NCBI GenBank assembly: GCA_023396365.1
Contig: JAEWWL010000037.1
Span: 1-22,941 of the forward strand
Source: Methanobacteriota archaeon
GTDB lineage: Archaea > Halobacteriota > Methanomicrobia > Methanomicrobiales > Methanomicrobiaceae
Direction of reading: 5' to 3'
Length of the DNA: 22,941 bases
Shown here: positions 6,433-14,365 of the stretch, piece by piece
Position numbering within the stretch: position 1 is the stretch's first letter
Layout of the letters: every line of letters begins with the position of its first letter
The notes under the pieces: model-generated
Databases searched by the model: none
Told to the model about the DNA's origin: nothing
The model's input: only the letters and a program-made list of their open reading frames with translations
Position numbers and translations under genes: made by a program

Positions 6433-6850
6433 TCACATACTCCGGGGACAGTGCAGAAAATGCGCCTTTTTCGCTTCTTTCTTACATCAAACTCAAGCCA
6501 ATACGGGCTGCTGCCATACTCCGGGCAGAGGCATAAAATTCCTTATTGGAATAGTAAGGGATGGGCCGATGAGCGCCGCATTTACATGTAAACGGGCCGT
6601 TTTCGTCACCCCATGCCCTGTCATGCAGATAAATGATCTCTTTTGGAGCAATTTTTAAAAAGAGCGGATTTGAAATCCTCCAACACACCCTCTTCAAACT
6701 CTGTTGCTGTAAGGGCTGCAGTTGAGCTTTTGGAAAAAAGATTTACTGTCCCGCTCACAACACCGCGTCCTGCAATTACATCAGACAAATAAGAGGAGAG
6801 GTTTACAATATCCCCCTCTTTTTGGATGTTTCCAGTGAAATTGTCTCACA
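6433..6850 (-). pseudogene. yjbQ: Degraded yjbQ (UPF0047, secondary thiamine-phosphate synthase) relic
   Basis: Fragments of one YjbQ-like protein follow each other in order on the minus strand but change frame at least four times. They are ETISLETSKK (from 6847); then GDIVNLSSYL, STAALTATEFEEGVLEDF (to ~6660); then IAPKEIIYLHDRAWGDENG (~6655-6600); then HVNAALIGPSLTIPIRN and PGVWQQPVLA (~6600-6505); then EFDVRKKRKRRIFCTV (to ~6437). No in-frame start codon precedes the first fragment. The 71-residue open frame at 6482-6697 is a mosaic of the third fragment and out-of-frame sequence, not a gene. Every other gene in the window is intact, so decay is likelier than sequencing error. It fills the gap between the UPF0147 gene and the gene at 6878. 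Confidence 0.75.
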
Positions 6851-6877
6851 GCAGGCAGAACACAGAAAAATTTTCTT

Positions 6878-7531
6878 TTAGTGTCTCGGGTAAAGATATG
6901 TCTCTTCAGCTGTTACATAACCTCCGGCAGGAAATGAGGCTGTTATTTTTATCTGGCCGATTCCCCTGTCATACTGCCCGAGGTTTAAGTCACTGTACCC
7001 AACCCTGATTCCGGCAAGAGAGCCGCCCTCACCCTGATCTGAACATGTGATTGTGGTATATCCCTTGTATAATACCTTCCTTGGATTTACAGAACGCATA
7101 AGTGTGTCAGTCTGCGGGGTGTAAATTTCAATTGTGCAGTCTATTGAGTGTCCTGAAAATATGACTTTTCTTCCATATGCATCATAGAAATTGAAATGTA
7201 TTACAACGCCGTCATTTCCTGCAACCGAATCCCAGTCAACCGGTTCGACATAAAGATCCATGCTTTTAATCACAGACGGTGTTGCATACACCTCTCCCTT
7301 GTGAAGATAAGTTGATGCCGTCTCCTCAGCTCCGCTTTCCAAAGCAGCAGATGTCACCTCTGCGGTCTGGTATTCCGAATATGGATTCTGACCGTTTACT
7401 GCTGCACCTGAGTTAACATCGGCTGACTTAAAAAGACCGGGGTAACTTTTCAGGACTATATACCCTGCACATGCAATAAGGGCAATTGCAAGAATAATTA
7501 CCAGTATTTTTCCTTTTTCCATGTTCTTCAT
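6878..7531 (-). CDS. Membrane-anchored extracytoplasmic protein, function unknown
   Basis: A 217-residue protein. Residues ~8-28 (ILVIILAIALIACAGYIVL) form an N-terminal signal anchor after a short basic start. A Ser/Ala/Glu-rich linker (~35-75) follows, then a ~140-residue domain of alternating strand-like segments with many aromatic residues (MDLYVEPVDWD, GVVIHFNFYDAYGRKVIF, GQIKITASFP, AEETYLYPRH), probably a beta-sandwich outside the membrane. I recognise no family. There is no Shine-Dalgarno before ATG 7531. A TATA-like TTATTATATTTC (7551-7540) would start transcription near 7520, so the second ATG at 7522 (MEKGK) as a leaderless start is equally plausible. The gene stands alone, downstream of gyrA on the same strand. 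Confidence 0.65.
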   Translation of the reverse strand: MKNMEKGKILVIILAIALIACAGYIVLKSYPGLFKSADVNSGAAVNGQNPYSEYQTAEVTSAALESGAEETASTYLHKGEVYATPSVIKSMDLYVEPVDWDSVAGNDGVVIHFNFYDAYGRKVIFSGHSIDCTIEIYTPQTDTLMRSVNPRKVLYKGYTTITCSDQGEGGSLAGIRVGYSDLNLGQYDRGIGQIKITASFPAGGYVTAEETYLYPRH

Positions 7532-7642
7532 TTAGGGCAGTGAAATATAATAATTCTCTCATTTCCGGATTAAAAGGATAAGTTAGGGATATGAAATTTA
7601 TCCGGAAAAAATATTTCAAAAATTTTTTTGAAAATTATGTGA

Positions 7643-7686
7643 AAAAGTTATCTCAAAAGTTATCTCAAAAGTTATCTCAAAAGTTA
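7643..7686. repeat. 12-bp tandem repeat, 3.7 copies (AAAAGTTATCTC)
   Basis: Three identical units (7643-7654, 7655-7666, 7667-7678) and a partial fourth (7679-7686) lie 47 bases beyond the gyrA stop codon. On the transcribed minus strand each unit reads GAGATAACTTTT, so the RNA would carry a UUUU tract every 12 nt. Confidence 0.9.
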
Positions 7687-7732
7687 AAAGATTAATTCAA
7701 AATAAAAATTAAAAAGATATTTGTGATTTGAA

Positions 7733-10231
7733 TTACTCTTCATCAAACAAAGAGGTCTGCTCTGCGGACTCTTTTTCAGATTTTTCAGATAATTCCCCGG
7801 TCTCATCTTCGGCCTGAAGAATTGCAAATCCGACAACACTGTCTCCGGAGTCAAGCTTCATAATCCGGACACCGCGTGTGCTTCTCTTCTGGATTGAAAT
7901 CTCAGAGACCTTTGTCCTCATGACAATTCCGGACGTGCTCATCAAAATCACTTCATCGGTGTCATACACTGCTTTTGATGATACAACGCCGCCGGAGACA
8001 TCAACCTGGATATTTTTTACACCCATCGTTGCACGGCCGTGTCCGCGGAATTCATCAAACTCAGTCCTCTTGCCATAGCCCTTCTCGGTAATGGTAAGGA
8101 GGTGATCCTTTTCGACAACAGTCATGTCCTGTAAGACATCCTCAAAGCGAAGCCTGATTCCCTTGACACCAATGGCATTCCTGTGCCTTAGAGGAACAGT
8201 TGAAAGATTAAATCTCAGACTCTGTCCGAATCTTGTTGTAATAACAAGTTCGCCTGTCTCCTCAACTTTCTTGACATCAACAAGCTCATCGCCATCACGC
8301 AGTGTGATTGCATTCAGTCCGGTCTGGCGCGGCCTTGAGAATTCATCCTGCGGAATCTTTACAATCATACCATGCCTTGTTGCAAAGAGGAAGTACTTGT
8401 CGCTTTCAAATTCTGAAACAGGAATTACAGCAGTAACCTTCTCGTTGTTTAAATTAAGGAGGTTTACTATTGCCTTTCCTCTCGACTGCCTTGTGGCATC
8501 AGGAATATCATAGACCTTAAGCCAGTAGACACGGCCCGAACATGTAAAGCACAGGAGGTAGTCATGGGTTGATGCAACAAATATATTCTTGACAAAGTCC
8601 TCCTCCTTTGTTGCCATTCCGACAATTCCGCGTCCGCCGCGGTGCTGGCCCTTGTATGTTTCAAGAGGCATTGATTTGATATAATTGTCTGATGTCAGGG
8701 AGACCAGAACCTGTCTTTTCTCAATGAGATCCTCTTTTTCAAAGTCTTCGACCTCATGGGAAATTTTTGTCCTTCTTTTGTCTGCGTATTTATCTCCCAG
8801 CTCAACAGTCTCACGCCTGATCTCGGCGAAGATATGGGCATCATCGGAGATTAAAAGCTTTAACCTCTCAATCTCCTTTAGGATGTCATTTCTCTCGTCA
8901 ACAATCTTCTTCTGCTCAAGAGCTGCAAGACGTCTTAACTGCATCTTTAAAATTGCGTCTGCCTGAATCTCATCAAGACCGAAGTCTGCAATTAATCTTG
9001 ATGCTGCCTCCTCGGTTGTTGCTGAACTCCTAATTGCTGCAATAACCTCGTCAATGTTTTCAAGAGCAAGCAAAAGTCCGTTTAATATATGAATGCGGTC
9101 CTCTGCCTTCTTCAGATCAAAAGTCGTCCTTCGAAAAACCACTTCCTTTCTGTGCTTTAAGAACTCACGGATTAGCTCTTTTAAGTTGAGAGTCTTTGGC
9201 TGCTTGTCAACGATTGCAAGGTTGATAACGCCGAATGTGCTCTCAAGAGGCGTGTGCTTATAGATCTGGTTTAAGACAACAAGAGGAACAATCCCTTTCT
9301 TAAGCTCGATTACAACACGGATTCCGTCTTTGTCTGATTCATCGCGTATGTCTGAAATTCCGTCAATCTTTTTGTCTTTGACAAGATCTGCAATCTGTTC
9401 GATGAGCCTTGCCTTGTTGACCTGGTAGGGAATTTCGGTTATTATTATTCTTTCCTTTTTGCCGTCATCTTCAATTTCCGCAACTCCGCGGACACGGATT
9501 CTTCCGCGGCCATCGGTGTAGGCATCAACAATCCCGCGCCGTCCAAGAATTATTCCGCCTGTCGGAAAGTCAGGGCCGGGCATATGCTCCATAAGCTCAG
9601 GTATTGTTATCTCAGGCGAGTCAATCATCGCACAGACTGCATTGCAGACCTCGCCGAGGTTGTGCGGAGGCATCTTTGTTGCCATACCAACAGCAATTCC
9701 TTCAGATCCGTTTACAAGCAGGTTGGGAACTTTTGACGGAAGAACAAGAGGCTCTTTTAAGGATTCGTCAAAGTTTGGGCCGTAGTCAACGGTGTCCTTG
9801 TCAATATCTGCAAGAATCTCCTCTGCGACAGGATCAAGCCTTGCTTCAGTATAACGCATCGCAGCTGCGGAGTCGCCGTCGATTGAACCGAAGTTGCCCT
9901 GCCCTTCGACAAGAGTGTGCCTGAATGAGAACGGCTGGGCCATCTTTACAAGAGCATCGTAAATTGATGAATCACCATGAGGGTGATATTTACCCATTAC
10001 TTCTCCGACAATCCTTGCACACTTCTTATACGGCTTGTCATGGGTGTTTCCCATCTCACCCATTGCATAAAGTGTTCTTCTGTGCACAGGCTTTAAGCCG
10101 TCACGAACATCAGGAAGGGCACGCCCGATGATTACCGACATTGCATAGTCAATATAGGAGGTCTTCATCTCCTCCTCGATATTGACAATAATCTCCCTTT
10201 TCTCTCCAATTTTAAACTGCTCAGATGTCAA
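7733..10231 (-). CDS. gyrA: DNA gyrase subunit A
   Basis: An 832-residue subunit that breaks and rejoins DNA and wraps it for negative supercoiling. The catalytic Tyr127 lies in AAAMRYTEARL. The quinolone-region HPHGDSSIYD keeps the sensitive-type residues Ser88 and Asp92 (E. coli Ser83 and Asp87). The C-terminal wrapping domain contains the GyrA box QHRGGRG (529-535), which separates gyrase from topoisomerase IV, and further blades (QSRGKAIVN, RNAIGVKGIRL, RSTRGVRIMKL). An acidic tail ends the protein. It starts at TTG with the full Shine-Dalgarno GGAGGTGA six bases upstream, lying inside the last codons of gyrB. The two genes overlap by 11 bp and are surely cotranscribed and translationally coupled. 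Confidence 0.97.
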   Translation of the reverse strand: MTSEQFKIGEKREIIVNIEEEMKTSYIDYAMSVIIGRALPDVRDGLKPVHRRTLYAMGEMGNTHDKPYKKCARIVGEVMGKYHPHGDSSIYDALVKMAQPFSFRHTLVEGQGNFGSIDGDSAAAMRYTEARLDPVAEEILADIDKDTVDYGPNFDESLKEPLVLPSKVPNLLVNGSEGIAVGMATKMPPHNLGEVCNAVCAMIDSPEITIPELMEHMPGPDFPTGGIILGRRGIVDAYTDGRGRIRVRGVAEIEDDGKKERIIITEIPYQVNKARLIEQIADLVKDKKIDGISDIRDESDKDGIRVVIELKKGIVPLVVLNQIYKHTPLESTFGVINLAIVDKQPKTLNLKELIREFLKHRKEVVFRRTTFDLKKAEDRIHILNGLLLALENIDEVIAAIRSSATTEEAASRLIADFGLDEIQADAILKMQLRRLAALEQKKIVDERNDILKEIERLKLLISDDAHIFAEIRRETVELGDKYADKRRTKISHEVEDFEKEDLIEKRQVLVSLTSDNYIKSMPLETYKGQHRGGRGIVGMATKEEDFVKNIFVASTHDYLLCFTCSGRVYWLKVYDIPDATRQSRGKAIVNLLNLNNEKVTAVIPVSEFESDKYFLFATRHGMIVKIPQDEFSRPRQTGLNAITLRDGDELVDVKKVEETGELVITTRFGQSLRFNLSTVPLRHRNAIGVKGIRLRFEDVLQDMTVVEKDHLLTITEKGYGKRTEFDEFRGHGRATMGVKNIQVDVSGGVVSSKAVYDTDEVILMSTSGIVMRTKVSEISIQKRSTRGVRIMKLDSGDSVVGFAILQAEDETGELSEKSEKESAEQTSLFDEE

Positions 10232-12140
10232 GGTTTGTCACCTCCTTTCCATGGCGGTAGATGAATTCACGGCGTGCTTCAACATCGTCCCCCATAAGCT
10301 TGGAGAAGATTTCATCAGCATAGCTTGCGTCAAGAATGTCCACCTTCTTTAAGACCCTTGACTCGGGATTCATGGTTGTGTGCCAGAGCTGATCTGCATT
10401 CATCTCTCCAAGACCCTTGTATCTCTGGATTGTTGTTCCCTTTTCGCCAAACTCCTCAACAGCCTTTCTCATCTCCTCCTCGCGGTATGCATAGACTTCT
10501 TTTTTGCCTTTGAATACACGGTAAAGAGGCGGCTGGGCGATGTAGATATAGCCTTCTTCAATGAGCTGCGGCATGTACCTGTAGAAAAATGTAAGAAGAA
10601 GCGTGCAGATGTGTGCTCCGTCAACATCGGCATCGGTCATCATTATGATGTGATGGTAGCGTGCTTTTGTGACATCAAAATTTTCACCGATTCCACATCC
10701 TATTGCAGATATCAGGGTCTGAATTTCGGCATTTTTTAAAATTTTATGAGGGGATGCCTTTTCTACATTGAGAATTTTTCCCCTGAGCGGCAGAATTGCC
10801 TGTGTCAGACGTGAACGCCCCTGTTTTGCAGAGCCGCCCGCAGAGTCTCCCTCCACAATATATATTTCACTCTTTGCAGGGTCACGTTCGGAACAGTCTG
10901 CAAGCTTTCCGGGAAGGCCGCTTCCCTCAAGTGTGCTCTTTCTTCTTGCAAGCTCACGTGCCTTTCTTGCAGCCTCCCTTGCCCTTGCGGCTGTTAAGGC
11001 TTTTTCAACAATTGCCTGTATTACTCTCGGATTCTCTTCAAAATATTCAGAGAGCGACTGGTATACAAGTGAGTCAACAATTCCCTTTACATTGCTGTTT
11101 CCAAGACGCATCTTTGTCTGGCCTTCAAACTGGGGCTCTGCAACCTTGATGCTGATAACAGCGTTTAAGCCTTCTCTTACATCCTCGCCTTTAAGCTGAG
11201 AGTCGATTCCCTTTAAGAGATTTTTCTCCTTTGCGACCTTGTTTATGGTTCTTGTAAGAGCGCTCCTGAATCCTTCAAGATGTGTTCCTCCTTCTCTTGT
11301 ATTGACGCTGTTTACAAACGTCATCACATTTTCAGAGTAGGAGAGGGAGTACTGGAGTGCAACATCAGCCTCAACCTTGTTCTCCTCATCCTTTGTGCAG
11401 AGATAGATAACATCAGGGTGAACGGTCTCTTTTCCTGCAATAAGGTATCTGACAAATTCGGATATTCCGCCCTCATAGCAGAAAACATCAGAGTAGCCGT
11501 TTCTGTCATCTGAAATTTCTATCTTTAAGCCCTTGTTTAAAAATGCAAGTTCACGCATTCTGTGGCTTAGGACATCATAATCGAAGTTTACTGTCTCAAA
11601 TATAAGGTGGTCAGGCTTAAAGGTGATAATTGTCCCGCGATCAAAACCGTCACTTCCCGCGTTCTTTCGCGAGACAAGAGTCTTTGAAACACCGCCTCTT
11701 TCAAAGGACATCTCATAGATTTTTCCATCGCGGTAAACTTCTGCGGTTAAAAATTCAGAGAGTGCATTTACAACTGAAACACCAACACCGTGAAGACCTC
11801 CGGAGACCTGGTAGGTGTTCTTGTCAAACTTGCCTCCTGCATGAAGAACTGTTAAAACAATTTCAAGAGCGCTTTTTCCGCCCTGATCCTCCATCTCATC
11901 AACAGGAATACCTCTTCCGTTGTCTGCAACAGTGCAGGATCCGTCTTTGTTTATTCTGACTGTTATGTGGTCGCAAAAGCCACCAAGGGCCTCGTCAACC
12001 GCATTGTCAACGACCTCATATACAAGGTGATGAAGACCGCGTACATCGGTGCTTCCGATATACATTGCAGGCCTTTCACGGACAGGTTCAAGACCTTCAA
12101 GAATTGTAATATGAGACGCATCGTAAGTATTGTCTGGCAA
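10221..12140 (-). CDS. gyrB: DNA gyrase subunit B
   Basis: A 639-residue ATPase subunit. The GHKL ATPase residues sit exactly where they do in E. coli: Glu42 and Asn46 in YEVVDNAVDEA, Asp73 in DNGRGIPV, then GGLHGVGVSVVNALS. The TOPRIM metal site is EGDSAGGSAKQGR (Glu430) with DADVDGAH (Asp503, Asp505), followed by YKGLGEMN. The length is the short form, without the large E. coli insert. The start is TTG at 12140, preceded by GGGGGATATTTAAA. A TATA-like CATATAT occurs near 12180. It is the first gene of the gyrBA pair. Euryarchaeal gyrase is known to have been acquired from bacteria. The 274 bp upstream hold no gene, only AT-rich promoter sequence and an A9/T7 tract at 12363-12379. Confidence 0.97.
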   Translation of the reverse strand: MPDNTYDASHITILEGLEPVRERPAMYIGSTDVRGLHHLVYEVVDNAVDEALGGFCDHITVRINKDGSCTVADNGRGIPVDEMEDQGGKSALEIVLTVLHAGGKFDKNTYQVSGGLHGVGVSVVNALSEFLTAEVYRDGKIYEMSFERGGVSKTLVSRKNAGSDGFDRGTIITFKPDHLIFETVNFDYDVLSHRMRELAFLNKGLKIEISDDRNGYSDVFCYEGGISEFVRYLIAGKETVHPDVIYLCTKDEENKVEADVALQYSLSYSENVMTFVNSVNTREGGTHLEGFRSALTRTINKVAKEKNLLKGIDSQLKGEDVREGLNAVISIKVAEPQFEGQTKMRLGNSNVKGIVDSLVYQSLSEYFEENPRVIQAIVEKALTAARAREAARKARELARRKSTLEGSGLPGKLADCSERDPAKSEIYIVEGDSAGGSAKQGRSRLTQAILPLRGKILNVEKASPHKILKNAEIQTLISAIGCGIGENFDVTKARYHHIIMMTDADVDGAHICTLLLTFFYRYMPQLIEEGYIYIAQPPLYRVFKGKKEVYAYREEEMRKAVEEFGEKGTTIQRYKGLGEMNADQLWHTTMNPESRVLKKVDILDASYADEIFSKLMGDDVEARREFIYRHGKEVTNLDI

Positions 12141-12414
12141 TTTAAATATCCCCCGGATTAAAATCCAGTACCCCGGATATATGCGAAAAGAGTCTCAATA
12201 TCAGGGAATTTTTGTTCACTAAAAACCGGTACATATTCTGGACTAAAATACACATATAATATTGGGTGTACCAGCACTTAAAAGAATCCCGAAATCTTCT
12301 GATATGGATATTAAATGAGAATAAAAGGATTGAATTATCCACTTTTAATTTTTGCAAAAATGTTTTTTTCAAAAAAAAATCAGGCTGAAAAATCAAAACC
12401 ATCCAAAAGGAGGC

Positions 12415-12723
12415 TCAGTCATATTTTCCGGCGTCGGGATCTTCTACACCAAGCTCTTTGTCAATTGCAACAACAAGCCTTCGAAGAGTCTTTCTGACAC
12501 CTTCAAGATCTTCTGCATCCATAAGGCCGTTCTGATGCCAGACAATCTTCTGCCTGAGCAAAGAGAAGAGCTCTTCAACTTCTGTTCCCTTAAAAGAAGG
12601 CGGAAGCACTGCCTCAGTCATGTGATCAGCAAGTCCTGTCCACGCTCTTTCAGGAGGAAGGCCGACATGCTTTGAGATGAGCATAATATTTGTTATAAAT
12701 CCTCTTCCAAACTGACTATCCAT
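12415..12723 (-). CDS. Conserved-looking small protein of unknown function
   Basis: A 102-residue, charged, mainly helical protein with no signal peptide or membrane segment. Features include PPERAWTGLADHMTEA in the N-terminal half and a Leu/Arg-rich amphipathic helix near EDLEGVRKTLRRLVVAID. I do not recognise the family. It starts at ATG 12723, 20 bp after the stop of the geranylgeranyl reductase gene, so the two are probably one transcript. No clear Shine-Dalgarno is visible. T-runs on the minus strand at ~12379-12363 would end the transcript. The coupling suggests, but does not prove, a link to isoprenoid or lipid metabolism. Confidence 0.65.
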   Translation of the reverse strand: MDSQFGRGFITNIMLISKHVGLPPERAWTGLADHMTEAVLPPSFKGTEVEELFSLLRQKIVWHQNGLMDAEDLEGVRKTLRRLVVAIDKELGVEDPDAGKYD

Positions 12724-12743
12724 AATAGTTCATTTTACAGCAT

Positions 12744-13910
12744 TCATTTTTTTAATTCTGCCGGTCCGGGCAGAAGACTTAAAAGCCCGTCTCCTAAGAT
12801 TCCGCCAAGAGCCCTTATGACACAGGGCTTGTAAAATAATTTTTTAATCAAAGCCTGCGGCCTGTCCATATCGCCGTATTTTACTATATCATCAAGAATT
12901 TTCGGATTGTTCATGCACCGGCACAGTGCATCTATCCTCTCGTCAGAGACTTTCTGCCTCATCTTGTAAAGCGCCATTCCGGCAGAAAGCTCACCGCCGA
13001 TATCAGCCTTCCAGCGCTTCTCATAATCCGCAAGATCTGAGTCAGAAAACCTGCCGGACTCACAGCACTTAAGTGCAGTCTCTGCTGCGTGAAAAGCAGT
13101 CCTTATTCCTGTATAAACACCGCCGCCAGAAGTGGGCTTTGCAAATCCTGCGGCATCGCCGCAGAACAAAACCCGGCTGCCATAGGTTTTTGGCATTATG
13201 CCAAGCGGAATTGTGCCTGAAACAAGATGAACACAGGAGGAATTATAGGGTTTTATAAACCGCATGAATCTCTCAAAGACATCCCTTTCACCGCAAAGGC
13301 CCACTCTTGCAAAACCTTTCTGCGAGGGAATAACCCATCCGAAAAATTCAGGGGATGCATACGGATGAAGCTCAACTATATTTTTTGGAATGTCAGTTGA
13401 AATTTCCGCCTGGATGCCGGAGAGAAAAAGTTCTGCACGCTTCATATTAAGAATCCGTGAAAAAATACTTCGCGGCCCGTCTGCGGCAATCACCATTCTG
13501 CACTTAAAAGACTCCCTTCCATTAGCGCCGGATGTCATCACCTCATTGCCGCAAAAGCCTGTTACAGATGTCTTGACTTTTATGAAGACTCCGGATTTTG
13601 CAGCTTTTTTGGCCATCTCAAAATCAAGTGCGCTTCTGTCAACAACATATGCCATTGTCTTTTTTGCGTCAAACAAAAGCTCAGAACCCTTACCTGAGAC
13701 AACCTTTGCACCGGAAACCTCGTTTAGGACACTTTTGTCTGAAACAGAGCATTCAAAAAATGCATTGCTGCTCAAAAGTCCGGCACACTGCACAGGCCGG
13801 CCGAAATCGGAGTGCTCCTCAATTAAAAGTGTCTTTAATCCCCTTTCCGCACAAAAACGGGCGGCAGAACTTCCAACAGGGCCGCCGCCTGCGACAATGA
13901 CATCATACAT
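12744..13910 (-). CDS. Geranylgeranyl reductase family flavoprotein
   Basis: A 388-residue FAD-dependent enzyme of the family that saturates geranylgeranyl chains of archaeal membrane lipids. The N-terminal dinucleotide fold is VIVAGGGPVGSSAARFCAE, ending at the acidic residue in LLIEE. The family signature RPVQCAGLLS with its conserved Cys follows at ~40-49. The second FAD motif is VLFCGDAAGFAKPTSGGG. I take ATG 13910 as the start; a TTG two codons earlier (13916) is possible. No Shine-Dalgarno is present. A TATA TTTTATATC at 13948-13940 would start the RNA close to 13917, making a very short or absent leader. The same AT block can serve the divergent pth2 gene. Several paralogues usually exist per genome, so the exact substrate is open. 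Confidence 0.88.
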   Translation of the reverse strand: MYDVIVAGGGPVGSSAARFCAERGLKTLLIEEHSDFGRPVQCAGLLSSNAFFECSVSDKSVLNEVSGAKVVSGKGSELLFDAKKTMAYVVDRSALDFEMAKKAAKSGVFIKVKTSVTGFCGNEVMTSGANGRESFKCRMVIAADGPRSIFSRILNMKRAELFLSGIQAEISTDIPKNIVELHPYASPEFFGWVIPSQKGFARVGLCGERDVFERFMRFIKPYNSSCVHLVSGTIPLGIMPKTYGSRVLFCGDAAGFAKPTSGGGVYTGIRTAFHAAETALKCCESGRFSDSDLADYEKRWKADIGGELSAGMALYKMRQKVSDERIDALCRCMNNPKILDDIVKYGDMDRPQALIKKLFYKPCVIRALGGILGDGLLSLLPGPAELKK

Positions 13911-14002
13911 CTGCAATAAGTGATTTTGAAAAGAGGAGATATAAAACCCTCAGGGGTCATACCACTTTTTTTGGTTGCAGGACAAAATAATCTGTAGTTA
14001 AA

Positions 14003-14365
14003 ATGACAAAAGAGCCTGATTTCAAATTCAAGCAGTGCCTTATCATAAGAAATGACATCAAAATGTCATGCGGAAAGAAATGCGCACAGCTTGCCCATGC
14101 TGCCGTTATTGCATACGAGCATGCAGACAAAACAACAAAGAAAAAATGGTATGATGAGGGGATGAAAAAAGTGGCGCTTAAAGCCGACTCCCTAAAGCAG
14201 ATATATGAATTAAAGACAATCGCCGAGATGGCAGGGATTTCAACTGCTCTTATAACTGATGCAGGCATGACGGAAATTGAGCCGGGGACAATAACAGCCC
14301 TGGGGGTCGGCCCTGCAAAATCCGAAGACCTCGATAAGATTACAGGCTCTCTTGCGTTATTATGA
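14003..14365 (+). CDS. pth2: Peptidyl-tRNA hydrolase, archaeal/eukaryotic type 2
   Basis: A 120-residue enzyme that cleaves peptidyl-tRNA released by stalled ribosomes. The Pth2 signature is intact: FKQCLIIRNDIKMSCGKKCAQLAHAAV near the N-terminus (broken by position here as residues 9-35), with the conserved Lys, Cys/Gly/Lys and His residues, then TALITDAGMTEIEPGT and ALGVGPA near the C-terminus. The length is typical. It starts at ATG 14003 without a clear Shine-Dalgarno; a plus-strand GATATAAAA near 13938-13946 is a plausible TATA. Its stop overlaps the truD start as ATGA, so the pair is translationally coupled, joining two tRNA-related functions. Confidence 0.95.
   Translation: MTKEPDFKFKQCLIIRNDIKMSCGKKCAQLAHAAVIAYEHADKTTKKKWYDEGMKKVALKADSLKQIYELKTIAEMAGISTALITDAGMTEIEPGTITALGVGPAKSEDLDKITGSLALL

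Noticed and set aside
6125..6697. Open frames on both strands around the UPF0147 gene and downstream, including a 148-residue plus-strand frame and a 71-residue minus-strand frame
   Set aside because: The plus-strand frame overlaps UPF0147 and the reverse of the yjbQ relic. The minus-strand frame mixes one yjbQ segment with out-of-frame sequence.
7878..12161. Many plus-strand open frames of 60-140 codons opposite gyrA and gyrB
   Set aside because: They are antisense shadows of intact, well-recognised gyrase genes and encode low-complexity, Arg/Gln/Ser-rich peptides without recognisable domains.
13957..14268. 103-residue minus-strand frame opposite pth2
   Set aside because: pth2 is complete and well supported on the plus strand; the minus frame has no domain or start signal.
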